Assembly (NCBI RefSeq): GCF_900129835.1
Contig: NZ_FQXA01000001.1
Coordinates: 682,001-746,000 of the forward strand
DNA length: 64,000 nucleotides
DNA from: Stutzerimonas xanthomarina DSM 18231
GTDB taxonomy: Bacteria > Pseudomonadota > Gammaproteobacteria > Pseudomonadales > Pseudomonadaceae
Direction of reading: 5' to 3'
Both the position numbers and the translations under genes were made by a program. The notes below the pieces were generated by a model that worked only from the letters and a program-made list of their open reading frames with translations, ran no database searches and was not told the origin of the DNA. Shown here piece by piece: positions 9,539 to 18,009 of the stretch; the stretch's first letter is position 1; the number at the start of each line of letters is the position of its first letter.

Positions 9539-11458
9539 ATGCGACTCCGTCAGCTTTTGCTCTGCTGCCTCTTAACAGCCTTTACCGGGCTTCTGTCGAG
9601 CCAGGCCTTTGCTGCAGTCGTTCCAGGCGTGGTCAGCAAAAGCGGTGCAAAGCTTCAGGTGGGCGCGCTTGAGTGGGTAGCGGGCAATCAGGACGCTGAT
9701 TTTCCGACGGCTCATGACGCGCCCTGGTCGTGGCAACCCTTGGCAAAGCCCAATCTTAAAAAACAGCGGAACGGCGTATGGCTGCGCTTTAGCCTTGACA
9801 GCGCATCAGCCAACTCAGGCCGCTGGTACCTGAGCGTGAAATGGCCTGTCCTCGACGCGGTGCGGATGCGCCTGTTCTACCCCGCCAAAGGCGAGTGGGG
9901 ACCGCTGATGCGGGCCGGAGACTACATACCCAAGCGCGATCAACCACTGGCAGTCCACAACCTGGTGTTCCCGTTGGAGCTCCGCGGCGATGAACGCGCC
10001 GTGGTGTACATGCAGGTACAGGCCCATGAACTCATGGCGTTGCCGTTGAGCATCTATGATGAAACGGGGTTCGCTGCCGAGAAGATCATCGACGTCGCGA
10101 TGATCAGCCTGTTCTTCGGCGGCATGCTGGTGATCCTTCTCTACAACAGCAGCCTGTTCGTGTTTACCCGCGACACGACCTATCTGCTCTATGTCCTCTA
10201 TCTGCTCAGCGCGCTGTTTTACGTGCTTACGATAACCGGCTTCGGTCAGCTATTCCTGTGGCCCGACACGCCTGTTTTCACCCGCCGCTTCTATGCGCTG
10301 TCGGCAGCCCTATGTTTTTTCACCCCATTGTTGTTCGCCAGTCGCTTTCTCAAGGTCCGAAGTTATGGCGGCTGGCCCTGGCTGGTCACCTGGGTGCTGA
10401 TGGGGTACTGGGCCGTGGTGATTCTGGTCACCCTGTTCGCGCCCTCGCTGGGTCGTTACCTGATGGCCGAGCCAGTCGCCCTCGTACATTGCGTCCTGAC
10501 CATGGCCGCCGTTATCAACCTGTGGCTTCGTGGCAACGGCTCGGCAAAATTGTTCACAATTGCCTGGTCGACTTTATTGATCGCCACTGTCGTCCATCTG
10601 CTCGCGCTGGAAGGCCTTCTGCCGCTGAACGCATTAACCCTGCATGGCCAGCTGATTGGGATGTTCGCTGAGTTCGTGCTGCTCTCCATGGCGCTTGCCC
10701 AGCGCATCAATCAGGAGCGGGACCGTCGCGTTCTGGCCCAGCAGAGCCTGCTACAAGCATCCGAGGCGCTTGCTCATGAGCGCGAACAGCGCCTGCAGGC
10801 CCAACAACAGGCCCTGGCGGCGCAAGTGCGCGCAAACGAAGCACTGGAAGTGCGGGTCTACGAGCGCACCCGTGCACTGGAGGACGCCAAGCGCGGCCTG
10901 GAGTTGGTCAACGAACAGCTCACTCGCCTGAGCGTCACCGATGCGTTGACCCAGCTGTCCAACCGCGGCCATTTCGACCTGATGATCGACGAAGAAATCC
11001 GCCGCGCACAGCGCACCGAAACGCCCTTGTCCGTGCTGCTGCTGGATATCGACCATTTCAAGCAAGTCAACGATACCTATGGCCATCCATTCGGCGACGA
11101 CTGCCTGCGGCTGGTAGCCGACACGCTCAGGCAATACGGTCAACGAGCGGGCGATGTCGTGGCACGCTATGGCGGTGAAGAGTTCGTCATGGCGCTACCG
11201 GGCATGAACAGTCACGAGGCCCGCGAGCAAGCCGAGCGAATCCGCGCAGCGGTAGCGGTGCTAAGGCCTGTTCATGGCGAGAAGCGCCTGGAGCTGACCA
11301 TCAGCATTGGCGTGGCGACCCTGCAGCCGCCCGCGAACTGCACCCCGACACAACTGCTGGCGGCCACCGACACAGCGCTCTACCGAGCCAAACACAACGG
11401 CCGTAATCAGGTCGCCGTTGCCAAGCCGGACGAGCTTTTCGAGCCTTCAGTCAGCTGA
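9539..11458 (+). CDS. Diguanylate cyclase with 7TMR-DISM sensor module
   Basis: About 639 aa. A signal peptide (MRLRQLLLCCLLTAFTGLLSSQAFA) leads into an extracytoplasmic 7TMR-DISMED2-like beta domain (about residues 35-180), seven transmembrane helices (about 185-400), a coiled coil (about 405-465) and a GGDEF domain. The active-site loop is GGEEF, preceded by RAGD five residues upstream, which is an intact RxxD inhibitory site, so it should make c-di-GMP under product feedback. The frame opens at GTG 9464, but ATG 9539 starts the signal peptide; neither has a clear Shine-Dalgarno sequence. Its stop overlaps the tctE stop region by 12 nt. Confidence 0.88.
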   Translation: MRLRQLLLCCLLTAFTGLLSSQAFAAVVPGVVSKSGAKLQVGALEWVAGNQDADFPTAHDAPWSWQPLAKPNLKKQRNGVWLRFSLDSASANSGRWYLSVKWPVLDAVRMRLFYPAKGEWGPLMRAGDYIPKRDQPLAVHNLVFPLELRGDERAVVYMQVQAHELMALPLSIYDETGFAAEKIIDVAMISLFFGGMLVILLYNSSLFVFTRDTTYLLYVLYLLSALFYVLTITGFGQLFLWPDTPVFTRRFYALSAALCFFTPLLFASRFLKVRSYGGWPWLVTWVLMGYWAVVILVTLFAPSLGRYLMAEPVALVHCVLTMAAVINLWLRGNGSAKLFTIAWSTLLIATVVHLLALEGLLPLNALTLHGQLIGMFAEFVLLSMALAQRINQERDRRVLAQQSLLQASEALAHEREQRLQAQQQALAAQVRANEALEVRVYERTRALEDAKRGLELVNEQLTRLSVTDALTQLSNRGHFDLMIDEEIRRAQRTETPLSVLLLDIDHFKQVNDTYGHPFGDDCLRLVADTLRQYGQRAGDVVARYGGEEFVMALPGMNSHEAREQAERIRAAVAVLRPVHGEKRLELTISIGVATLQPPANCTPTQLLAATDTALYRAKHNGRNQVAVAKPDELFEPSVS

Positions 11459-12865
11459 ATCGGAAACCGGTGGTGGGAAGCGCACCTTGACCAGCAGCCC
11501 GCCCAGCTCGCCCTGGCCCAGCTCGATAATGGCCCGGTGGGCACGAGTGATTTCGCCGACGATAGCCAGACCAAGCCCTGCACCCTGCCCTTGCTGCTGC
11601 ACACGGTAGAAACGGGCGAAGACCTTGTCGCGCTCCGCCTCGGCAATCCCCGGCCCGTCGTCCTCGACCTCCAGCACACCCTCATCCAGCACGCGCAGCA
11701 CCACGTTGCCGCCGTTCGACGTGTGCGCCAGAGCGTTGTCCAGCAGGTTACTGAGCAGCTCCGTCAGCAGCGTCGGCTCGCCGTCGATCCACACCGGCTG
11801 TTCGGCTTCCAGCGCCAGCGCAACGCCCCGTTTGTGCGCCAGCGCCGCCATTGCCAACCCCAATTCCCGAGCCAGCTGGCTGAGGTCGAGGCGCTGGGCA
11901 TTGCCTTCGGCGATCGATTGCGCACCGGTCTCGATACGCGCCAGTGACAATAATTGATTGGCCAGGTGAATGACCCGGTCGGTATGCGCGCCAGCCTCTT
12001 CCAGGGTTTCTTGCCAGCGCTGTGGCTGGACCTCGCGCTGACCCAGCTCGATACGCGCCTTCAGCGCCGCCAACGGCGTACGCAACTCATGCGCGGCGTC
12101 GGCGATAAACTGCGCCTGCCGTTCGAACTGGCCGCGCAGACGCTCGGTGAAATGATTGAGCGACACTACCAAAGGCTTGAGCTCGCGCTGAACGGCCACC
12201 AATGGCAGCGGCCGCAGATCGTCAGGCTGGCGCGCCTCCACGGCCTCGCTGAGCTTACCCAAAGGGCGCAGCGCCGCACTGACCGCCAGCCACACCAGCA
12301 TCAATGCTGCGATCGCCAGCGATCCGACACGCCACAGCGTATCCACGAGCAAACTGCGAGCCATACGCTCACGCGCGCCGAGTGTTTCAGCGACACGGAT
12401 TTCAGCGATACCGTTGAGCTCCGGCTCGCTCACCGGTTGCAGCAGACTTACCAGACGCACGCCCTCGCCTCGGAACTCACCGTCATAGAAGCGAGCCAGC
12501 GCGGGATAGTCATCGGTGCGACGGATGTCAGCGCCTGGCGCCGGCAGATGCTCGTAGCCGCTGACCAGCCGGCCTTCGGTATCCAGCACCTGGTAGTAGA
12601 TGCGCCCGGCGCTGTCGTAGGCGAAGGTGTCGAGCGCCACGTAGGGCACATTGGCGCGCAGCTGCCCATCACTGGCGACCAGACCATCGGCGATGGCCCG
12701 GGCAGAGGCCAATAATGTGCGGTCATACGCCGAGTCAGCCGCTGCACGCCCGTTCCAGTAAGCGCTCCAGCCACTGAACAACATCAACAGGGTCAGCAAC
12801 ATGGCCAGCCTGCGCAGCAACCCCCCACGCAAACTGCCCGCGCGCGGTTGTAGTGCGTCAGGCAT
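11447..12865 (-). CDS. tctE: Sensor histidine kinase TctE
   Basis: 472 aa inner-membrane kinase of the tricarboxylate two-component system. A transmembrane helix at about residues 18-36, a periplasmic 2CSK_N-type domain (about 37-180, containing the YYQVLDTEGRLVSGYEHLP segment), a second helix near 175-195, HAMP-like linker, HisKA with the phospho-acceptor in FIADAAHELRTPLAALKAR, and an ATPase domain with N box (LLSNLLDNALAHT), EDDGPGIA and GAGLGLAIV. The start ATG overlaps the tctD stop by 8 nt (ATGCCTGA), so the pair is translationally coupled. Naming follows the adjacent tctD, opdH and tctCBA genes. Confidence 0.9.
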   Translation of the reverse strand: MPDALQPRAGSLRGGLLRRLAMLLTLLMLFSGWSAYWNGRAAADSAYDRTLLASARAIADGLVASDGQLRANVPYVALDTFAYDSAGRIYYQVLDTEGRLVSGYEHLPAPGADIRRTDDYPALARFYDGEFRGEGVRLVSLLQPVSEPELNGIAEIRVAETLGARERMARSLLVDTLWRVGSLAIAALMLVWLAVSAALRPLGKLSEAVEARQPDDLRPLPLVAVQRELKPLVVSLNHFTERLRGQFERQAQFIADAAHELRTPLAALKARIELGQREVQPQRWQETLEEAGAHTDRVIHLANQLLSLARIETGAQSIAEGNAQRLDLSQLARELGLAMAALAHKRGVALALEAEQPVWIDGEPTLLTELLSNLLDNALAHTSNGGNVVLRVLDEGVLEVEDDGPGIAEAERDKVFARFYRVQQQGQGAGLGLAIVGEITRAHRAIIELGQGELGGLLVKVRFPPPVSDSAD

Positions 12866-13529
12866 CCGCTGCCTCCAGGAGATAGCCCAACCCTCGGAAG
12901 GTCACGATGCGCACCGAACTGCCTTCGAGTTTCTTGCGCAGCCGGTGAATGTAGATTTCGATGGCATCGGCGCTGGCATCTTCATCGAGGCCGAACACCT
13001 GAGCCGCCAGTTGATCCTTGCTCATGACCCGCCCAGGCCGGGTGATCAGCGCCTCGAGCACCGCCTGTTCGCGTGAAGTCAGGCTGAGTGCCTGCTGATT
13101 GAGGGAGAAGCGCCTTGCATCCAGGTCATAGACCAGCGGACCGCAGCTCTGCTGACGTTCGCCGGCGGCCACGCTACGCCGCAACAGCGCCTTGACCCGT
13201 GCCTCCAGCTCGGAAAGCTCGAAGGGTTTGGCCAGGTAGTCATCGGCGCCCAAGTTGAGCCCGTGCACCCGATCGGTCACCTCGCTGCGCGCCGTCAGCA
13301 TCAACACCGGCAGGGTCTTGCCGCGTTTGCGCAAGCGCGACAGTACCTGAAAGCCGTCGAGCCTGGGCAGGCCGACATCAAGGATCGCCAGCGCGTAGTC
13401 CTCGGTCGACAACGCCAGATCAGCGGCCACCCCATCGTTGAGCAGGTCAACCGTCCATCCGGCCGCGCGCAACGCCTGCGCCACGCTTTCAGCCAACTGG
13501 GGATGGTCCTCGACCAAGAGAATCCGCAT
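12858..13529 (-). CDS. tctD: Response regulator TctD (OmpR family)
   Basis: 223 aa. Receiver domain with acidic pair ED at residues 7-8, phospho-acceptor Asp51 in LAILDVGLP, and LAKPFE. The C-terminal winged helix (about 125-220) ends with the typical YIHRLRKKL and VRIVTFRGLGYLLE. It should control the divergent opdH-tctCBA operon in response to tricarboxylates sensed by TctE. First gene of the tctDE operon; the 179-nt gap to opdH carries several palindromes. Confidence 0.92.
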   Translation of the reverse strand: MRILLVEDHPQLAESVAQALRAAGWTVDLLNDGVAADLALSTEDYALAILDVGLPRLDGFQVLSRLRKRGKTLPVLMLTARSEVTDRVHGLNLGADDYLAKPFELSELEARVKALLRRSVAAGERQQSCGPLVYDLDARRFSLNQQALSLTSREQAVLEALITRPGRVMSKDQLAAQVFGLDEDASADAIEIYIHRLRKKLEGSSVRIVTFRGLGYLLEAADA

Positions 13530-13591
13530 TGCCTGTCCTCTGCCACGTACGGAACGGGCCGCCAGTGTAGCGACACGGCACGCCGCACGCT

Positions 13592-13661
13592 GCTTTCACC
13601 CTTGAAAGCCTGGCGAAAGTTTCGCCGCCTAGGATCGGGATCAGGTGGCTCGATCCACCTG
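13592..13661. promoter_or_regulatory. Palindrome cluster in tctD/opdH divergent promoter
   Basis: Three inverted repeats in 70 nt: GCTTTCA-CCCT-TGAAAGC (13592-13609), GGCGAAA-G-TTTCGCC (13612-13626) and CAGGTGG-CTCGAT-CCACCTG (13642-13661), each with perfect 7-bp arms. The first two share a TTTC/GAAA core and lie on the tctD side, so they are candidate TctD operators; the third could form a hairpin in the opdH leader. Function is inferred from position only. Confidence 0.5.
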
Positions 13662-13681
13662 GCGCGGCACTAAGCCGCCAC

Positions 13682-13692
13682 AACAAAAACAA
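13682..13692 (+). promoter_or_regulatory. Probable Hfq/Crc A-rich site before opdH
   Basis: AACAAAAACAA fits AANAANAANAA, the catabolite-repression target that Hfq with Crc binds on Pseudomonas mRNAs. It sits right before the ribosome binding site (GGAG at 13697-13700) and start codon at 13709, where bound Hfq would block translation. Confidence 0.6.
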
Positions 13693-13708
13693 TAGTGGAG
13701 ATTGAAGG

Positions 13709-14971
13709 ATGCTGACTGCCGTCAGAAAGAAACCCACCCCTGCTCGTCTTGCCCTCGCCGTCGCGGCTGCCTCCCTGGCGCCCTTGGCCCAGGCCGACTT
13801 TATCGAAGACAGCAGCGCGACCCTGCAAACCCAGAATATCTACCTCAATCGCGACTTCCGCGAAGGCAGCGGCCAGTCCAAACGCGAGGAATGGTCGCAG
13901 GGCTTTTTGCTCAACATCGAGTCCGGTTTCACCGAAGGCACCGTCGGCTTTGGCCTCGACGCTACGGGCATGCTCGGTATCAAATTGGACTCCGGCGCGG
14001 GTCGCACCGGTACCGATCTGCTGCCGGTACATGACGACGGCAGCACGCCGGACGAGTTCAGCCGTCTCGGCCTGACCGCAAAGGCCAAGATCTCCGAGAC
14101 CGAGCTGCGCTACGGCAGCCATATCCCGGAAACGCCCGTGGTAAAAGCCAGTGACAGCCGCACCCTGCCCCAGGTCTTCGAAGGTGCGATATTGGTTTCT
14201 CAGGACGTGTCCGGCCTGACCCTGACCGGTGGCCGCCTGGACAAGGTCATCGATCGCGCGTCGACCAATTCCCAGGAACTGCAGATCAACAACAAGAACG
14301 GTCGTTTCGACAGCGCCGCCGAAGCCGACCATCTGACCTTCGCCGGTGCCCGGTATGATTTCAGCGAAAAGCTCATCGGCACCTATTACGCCGCCGAACT
14401 GGACGACATCTACCGCCAGCACTTCTTCAACCTGCAGGCCGTGCACCCGCTGAGCGAGACATCCTCGCTGACCGCCGACTTGCGCCTGATGATCAGTGAC
14501 GACACCGGCGCGGCCAATGCCGGCAAGATCGACAACCAGGCCTGGAACGGCATGGTCGGTTACAGCCTCGGCGGTCACAAGCTGAGCCTCGCCTATCAAC
14601 AGATGAACGGCGACACCGGCTACGCCTACATCGATGGCGGCGATCCCTACCTCGTCAACTTTGTCCAGATCAACGACTTCGCCAACGCGGACGAGCGCTC
14701 CTGGCAGGCCCGTTACGACTACAACTTCGCCTCGATTGGCATCCCTGGGCTGACCTTCCTGACCCGCTACATCTCCGGTGATAACGCCGAGTACAACGGC
14801 GGCAGCAATGGCAGCGAGTGGGAGCGCGACATCGAGCTCAAGTACGTCGTGCAAACAGGGCCGCTGAAGAACGTCGCCGTACGCATGCGTAACGCCATGT
14901 TCCGTTCCGATTTCGCCCGTGACGCCGACGAAAACCGCCTGATCGTGAGCTACAGCCTGCCGATCTGGTAA
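13709..14971 (+). CDS. opdH: OprD family outer-membrane porin, OpdH-like
   Basis: 420 aa. The signal peptide ends near LAPLAQA (about residue 29); the mature start DFIEDSSATLQTQNIYLNRDFREG is the OprD-family N-terminus, and alternating beta-strand segments end in an aromatic terminal strand (IVSYSLPIW). The length suits an 18-strand OprD barrel. In P. aeruginosa OpdH is the tricarboxylate (cis-aconitate) porin, and the linked tctCBA and tctDE genes support the same role here. The ribosome binding site GGAG is 8 nt from the ATG, with an A-rich Hfq/Crc-type site just before it. Confidence 0.87.
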   Translation: MLTAVRKKPTPARLALAVAAASLAPLAQADFIEDSSATLQTQNIYLNRDFREGSGQSKREEWSQGFLLNIESGFTEGTVGFGLDATGMLGIKLDSGAGRTGTDLLPVHDDGSTPDEFSRLGLTAKAKISETELRYGSHIPETPVVKASDSRTLPQVFEGAILVSQDVSGLTLTGGRLDKVIDRASTNSQELQINNKNGRFDSAAEADHLTFAGARYDFSEKLIGTYYAAELDDIYRQHFFNLQAVHPLSETSSLTADLRLMISDDTGAANAGKIDNQAWNGMVGYSLGGHKLSLAYQQMNGDTGYAYIDGGDPYLVNFVQINDFANADERSWQARYDYNFASIGIPGLTFLTRYISGDNAEYNGGSNGSEWERDIELKYVVQTGPLKNVAVRMRNAMFRSDFARDADENRLIVSYSLPIW

Positions 14972-14981
14972 AGCCGTCCAC

Positions 14982-14989
14982 AATAAGAA
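14982..14989 (+). promoter_or_regulatory. Probable Hfq/Crc site before tctC
   Basis: AATAAGAA is an exact AANAANAA match, 4 nt before the AGGAG ribosome binding site (14994-14998) of tctC. It repeats the arrangement seen before opdH and suggests that the binding protein is also under carbon catabolite control. Confidence 0.55.
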
Positions 14990-15004
14990 TCAAAGGAGAC
15001 ACCC

Positions 15005-15979
15005 ATGAAGACAGCAATCCGTCGTATCGCCCTGCTCTCGTCCTGCCTGGTTCTGTCCAGCCAGCTGTTCGCCGAGCCCAAGCGTCCTGAATGCATCGCC
15101 CCAGCCAAACCCGGCGGTGGCTTCGACCTGACCTGCAAGCTGGCCCAGAGCGGCCTGAAAGACAAAGGTCTGCTCGAGTCGCCCATGCGCGTCACCTACA
15201 TGCCTGGTGGAGTCGGCGCAGTGGCCTACAACGCGGTAATCGCCCAGCGCGCCGACGACCCCGCGACCATTACGGCGTTCTCCAGCGGCTCGCTGCTGAA
15301 CCTGGCGCAAGGCAAGTTCGGTCGTTATGACGAAAGCGACGTGCGCTGGCTGGCCGGTATCGGCACCGACTACGGCGCCATTTCGGTACGCGCCGATGCG
15401 CCCTACCAGAACCTCGACGACCTGATCGCGGCGGTGAAGAAAGATCCAGCCAGCGTTGTCTTTGGTGCCGGCGCCACCATTGGTGGTCAGGACTGGATGC
15501 AGACTGCGCTGATCGCGCGCGCAGCCGGGGTCGATCCGAAGAAGTTGCGCTACGTCGCGTTCGAAGGCGGCGGCGAAACCCTCACCGCCATGCTCGGTGG
15601 CCATGTCCAGGTCACCAGCAGCGGGCTGGGCGAAGTCGCGCCGCAACTCGAAGCAGGCAAGATTCGAGTGCTCGCGGTGCTGTCCGATGATCGCCTGCCC
15701 GGCAAGCTGTCGGAGCTGCCGACTGCCAAGGAACAGGGCTACGACATCAGCTGGCCGGTGATCCGCGGCTTCTACATGGGCCCGGAAGTCAGCGATGAAG
15801 ACTTCAACTGGTGGAAAACGCAGTTCGATGCGCTGTTGGCTGACGAGGATTTCGCCACGCTTCGCGAACAACGTGACCTGTTCCCGCTGTCGATGACCGG
15901 CGATGAGCTCACCGCTTTCGTCAACAAGCAGGTCGCCGACTACAAAGAACTCGCCGGCGAGTTCGGTCTGGTCAAGTAA
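15005..15979 (+). CDS. tctC: Tricarboxylate-binding protein TctC (Bug family)
   Basis: 324 aa periplasmic protein. The signal peptide MKTAIRRIALLSSCLVLSSQLFA precedes a mature protein beginning EPKRPECIAPAKPGGGFDLTCKL, in which PAKPGGGFD is the ligand-binding loop of the tripartite tricarboxylate transporter receptors. Further family blocks are VTYMPGGVGAVAYN and VVFGAGATIGGQDW. It captures citrate or a similar acid and passes it to TctAB. It lies 33 nt after opdH, in the same operon. Confidence 0.93.
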   Translation: MKTAIRRIALLSSCLVLSSQLFAEPKRPECIAPAKPGGGFDLTCKLAQSGLKDKGLLESPMRVTYMPGGVGAVAYNAVIAQRADDPATITAFSSGSLLNLAQGKFGRYDESDVRWLAGIGTDYGAISVRADAPYQNLDDLIAAVKKDPASVVFGAGATIGGQDWMQTALIARAAGVDPKKLRYVAFEGGGETLTAMLGGHVQVTSSGLGEVAPQLEAGKIRVLAVLSDDRLPGKLSELPTAKEQGYDISWPVIRGFYMGPEVSDEDFNWWKTQFDALLADEDFATLREQRDLFPLSMTGDELTAFVNKQVADYKELAGEFGLVK

Positions 15980-16048
15980 CACCCGCTGCCCGCGGCGGCC
16001 GGTCCAGCGGACCGGAGGCCGCGGTTGGCTTCTCCCGAGGTCACCACC

Positions 16049-16492
16049 ATGTACGTTCGTGTCTTTGCCGCGGCCTGGCTGCTCGCCTGCGCCGGTCTCG
16101 CGCTGCTCGCCTGGGGTTTTGAGGCGCCCTTCGCCTACGACCCGGTCGGTCCGCGCGCCTATCCGCTGTTGCTGCTGCTCCTGATGGGCTGCGGCTCACT
16201 CTGGCTGCTCTGCAAACCACACGGTGAGCCGACGCCGCCGTTCAATTGGGCGATGGCCCGCCGGGCGGCCCTCTGCGTGTTGGTCCTGCTGGCGTATGCC
16301 CTGCTGTTCGAGAAGCTTGGCTTCGTCATCACCACGGCGCTGGCCACCTTCGCGTTGGGCCTGCTGTTCAACGGACGCTTATGGCCGTGCCTGATCAGTG
16401 GTGTGCTGATGGGCGTGCTGCTCTACGGCTTGTTCGACCTGTCGCTTGACGTGCCGCTGCCGCTCGGTGTGCTGCGCTTGCTGGAGAGCTGA
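16049..16492 (+). CDS. tctB: Tricarboxylate transporter small membrane subunit TctB
   Basis: 147 aa with four predicted transmembrane helices (about residues 4-25, 35-58, 73-90, 95-135), the size and layout of TctB. A TTG 24 nt upstream is in frame, but ATG 16049 with the GAGG-like sequence at 16036-16039 is the more likely start. It ends 2 nt before tctA, and the pair forms the membrane part of the sodium-coupled transporter. Confidence 0.88.
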   Translation: MYVRVFAAAWLLACAGLALLAWGFEAPFAYDPVGPRAYPLLLLLLMGCGSLWLLCKPHGEPTPPFNWAMARRAALCVLVLLAYALLFEKLGFVITTALATFALGLLFNGRLWPCLISGVLMGVLLYGLFDLSLDVPLPLGVLRLLES

Positions 16493-16494
16493 AA

Positions 16495-18009
16495 ATGGAA
16501 ACCTTGAATTTCTTGTGGCAGGGCTTCGATGTCGCGACGCGACCGACCAACCTGCTGGTGGCGCTTTTCGGCGCGTTTGTCGGCACCATTGTCGGCCTGC
16601 TGCCGGGTCTCGGCCCGATCAACGGCGTGGCCCTGCTGCTGCCGCTCGCCTTTGCCCTGGGTCTTCCGCCGGAAACCGCGCTGATCCTCCTGGCGGCCGT
16701 GTATCTGGGCTGCGAGTACGGCGGCCGTATCTCAGCAATCCTGCTCAACGTGCCCGGCGACGCCGCTGCAGTCATGACCACGATTGACGGCTACCCACTG
16801 GCACGCCAGGGCAAGGCGGGCATCGCGCTGTCGCTCTCGGCAGTCAGCTCTTTCATGGGCAGCATCATCGCTACCTGTGGGGTGGTGTTGTTCGCCCCGC
16901 TGCTGGCGAAATGGGCGGTGGCGTTTGGCCCGGCGGAATACTTCGTGCTGATGATTTTCGCCATTGCCTGTCTGGGCGGCATGGTGGGTGACAAGCCGGT
17001 CAAGACATTGATGGCCGCGTTGATTGGCCTGGGGCTGGCGACCGTGGGCGTGGACTCCACCACCGGCGTCTATCGCTTCACCTTCGGCAGCGTCAGCCTG
17101 TCGGACGGCATCCAGTTCGTGATCGTGGTGATCGGCTTCTTCAGCGTCAGCGAAGTCTTGCTGATGTTGGAAAAAACCCACAGCGGGCAGAAAGCGGTCA
17201 AGGCCAGCGGACGTCTGCTGTTCAACTTCAAGGAGTTCTGCTTCACCTTCTGGACCATGGTTCGCAGCGCCCTGGCCGGCTTCGTCATCGGCACCCTGCC
17301 CGGCGCCGGCGCGACCATCGCCAGTGCTATGACCTACATGAGCGAAAAGCGCATGGCCGGCGACAACGGCAAGTTTGGCGAAGGCGACCTGCGTGGTCTG
17401 GCCGCGCCGGAAGCTGCCAACAACGCCTCGGCTTGCGGCTCGCTGATCCCGATGCTGACCCTCGGCGTGCCCGGCTCAGGCACCACGGCGGTGATGATCG
17501 GCGCACTGACCTTGTACAACATCACGCCCGGTCCGCTGCTGTTCGAGCAACAGCCTGACGTGGTCTGGGGCCTGATCGCCTCGCTGTTCATCGGCAACGT
17601 CATCCTGTTGGTGATGAACATCCCGCTGGTCGGCCTGTTCTCCAAGATGCTCAGCGTGCCCAACTGGGTGCTGGTTCCGGCGATCACTGCGATCAGCGTG
17701 GTCGGTGTCTACTCCGTGCACAGCACGACATTCGACCTGGTGCTGATGGTTGGCCTGGGCGTGTTCGGCTACCTGCTGCGTAAGCTGGAGTTTCCGCTGT
17801 CGTCGCTGATTCTCGGCTTCGTGCTTGGCGAGATGATGGAAGACAACCTGCGCCGGGCGCTGTCGATCTCCGCAGGCGATCTCGGCATCCTCTGGGGCAG
17901 CCCGATCACGCTGGTGTTGTGGGCGATGGCGGCATTGATGCTGGCTATGCCGGGCCTGCGCTGGTGGCGCCAGCGCCGCCGCACCAAGTTGAACGAGGCG
18001 CATGCCTGA
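16495..18009 (+). CDS. tctA: Tricarboxylate transporter large membrane subunit TctA
   Basis: 504 aa, about 11-12 helices. It carries the family signatures GLLPGLGPINGVALLLPL (N-terminal glycine-rich loop), GCEYGGRISAILLNVPGDAAA, and the second-half repeat GTLPGAGATIASAMTY followed by LTLGVPGSGTTAVMIGAL. Full length for the family. It overlaps the next gene by 8 nt. The translocating subunit of TctCBA. Confidence 0.95.
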   Translation: METLNFLWQGFDVATRPTNLLVALFGAFVGTIVGLLPGLGPINGVALLLPLAFALGLPPETALILLAAVYLGCEYGGRISAILLNVPGDAAAVMTTIDGYPLARQGKAGIALSLSAVSSFMGSIIATCGVVLFAPLLAKWAVAFGPAEYFVLMIFAIACLGGMVGDKPVKTLMAALIGLGLATVGVDSTTGVYRFTFGSVSLSDGIQFVIVVIGFFSVSEVLLMLEKTHSGQKAVKASGRLLFNFKEFCFTFWTMVRSALAGFVIGTLPGAGATIASAMTYMSEKRMAGDNGKFGEGDLRGLAAPEAANNASACGSLIPMLTLGVPGSGTTAVMIGALTLYNITPGPLLFEQQPDVVWGLIASLFIGNVILLVMNIPLVGLFSKMLSVPNWVLVPAITAISVVGVYSVHSTTFDLVLMVGLGVFGYLLRKLEFPLSSLILGFVLGEMMEDNLRRALSISAGDLGILWGSPITLVLWAMAALMLAMPGLRWWRQRRRTKLNEAHA

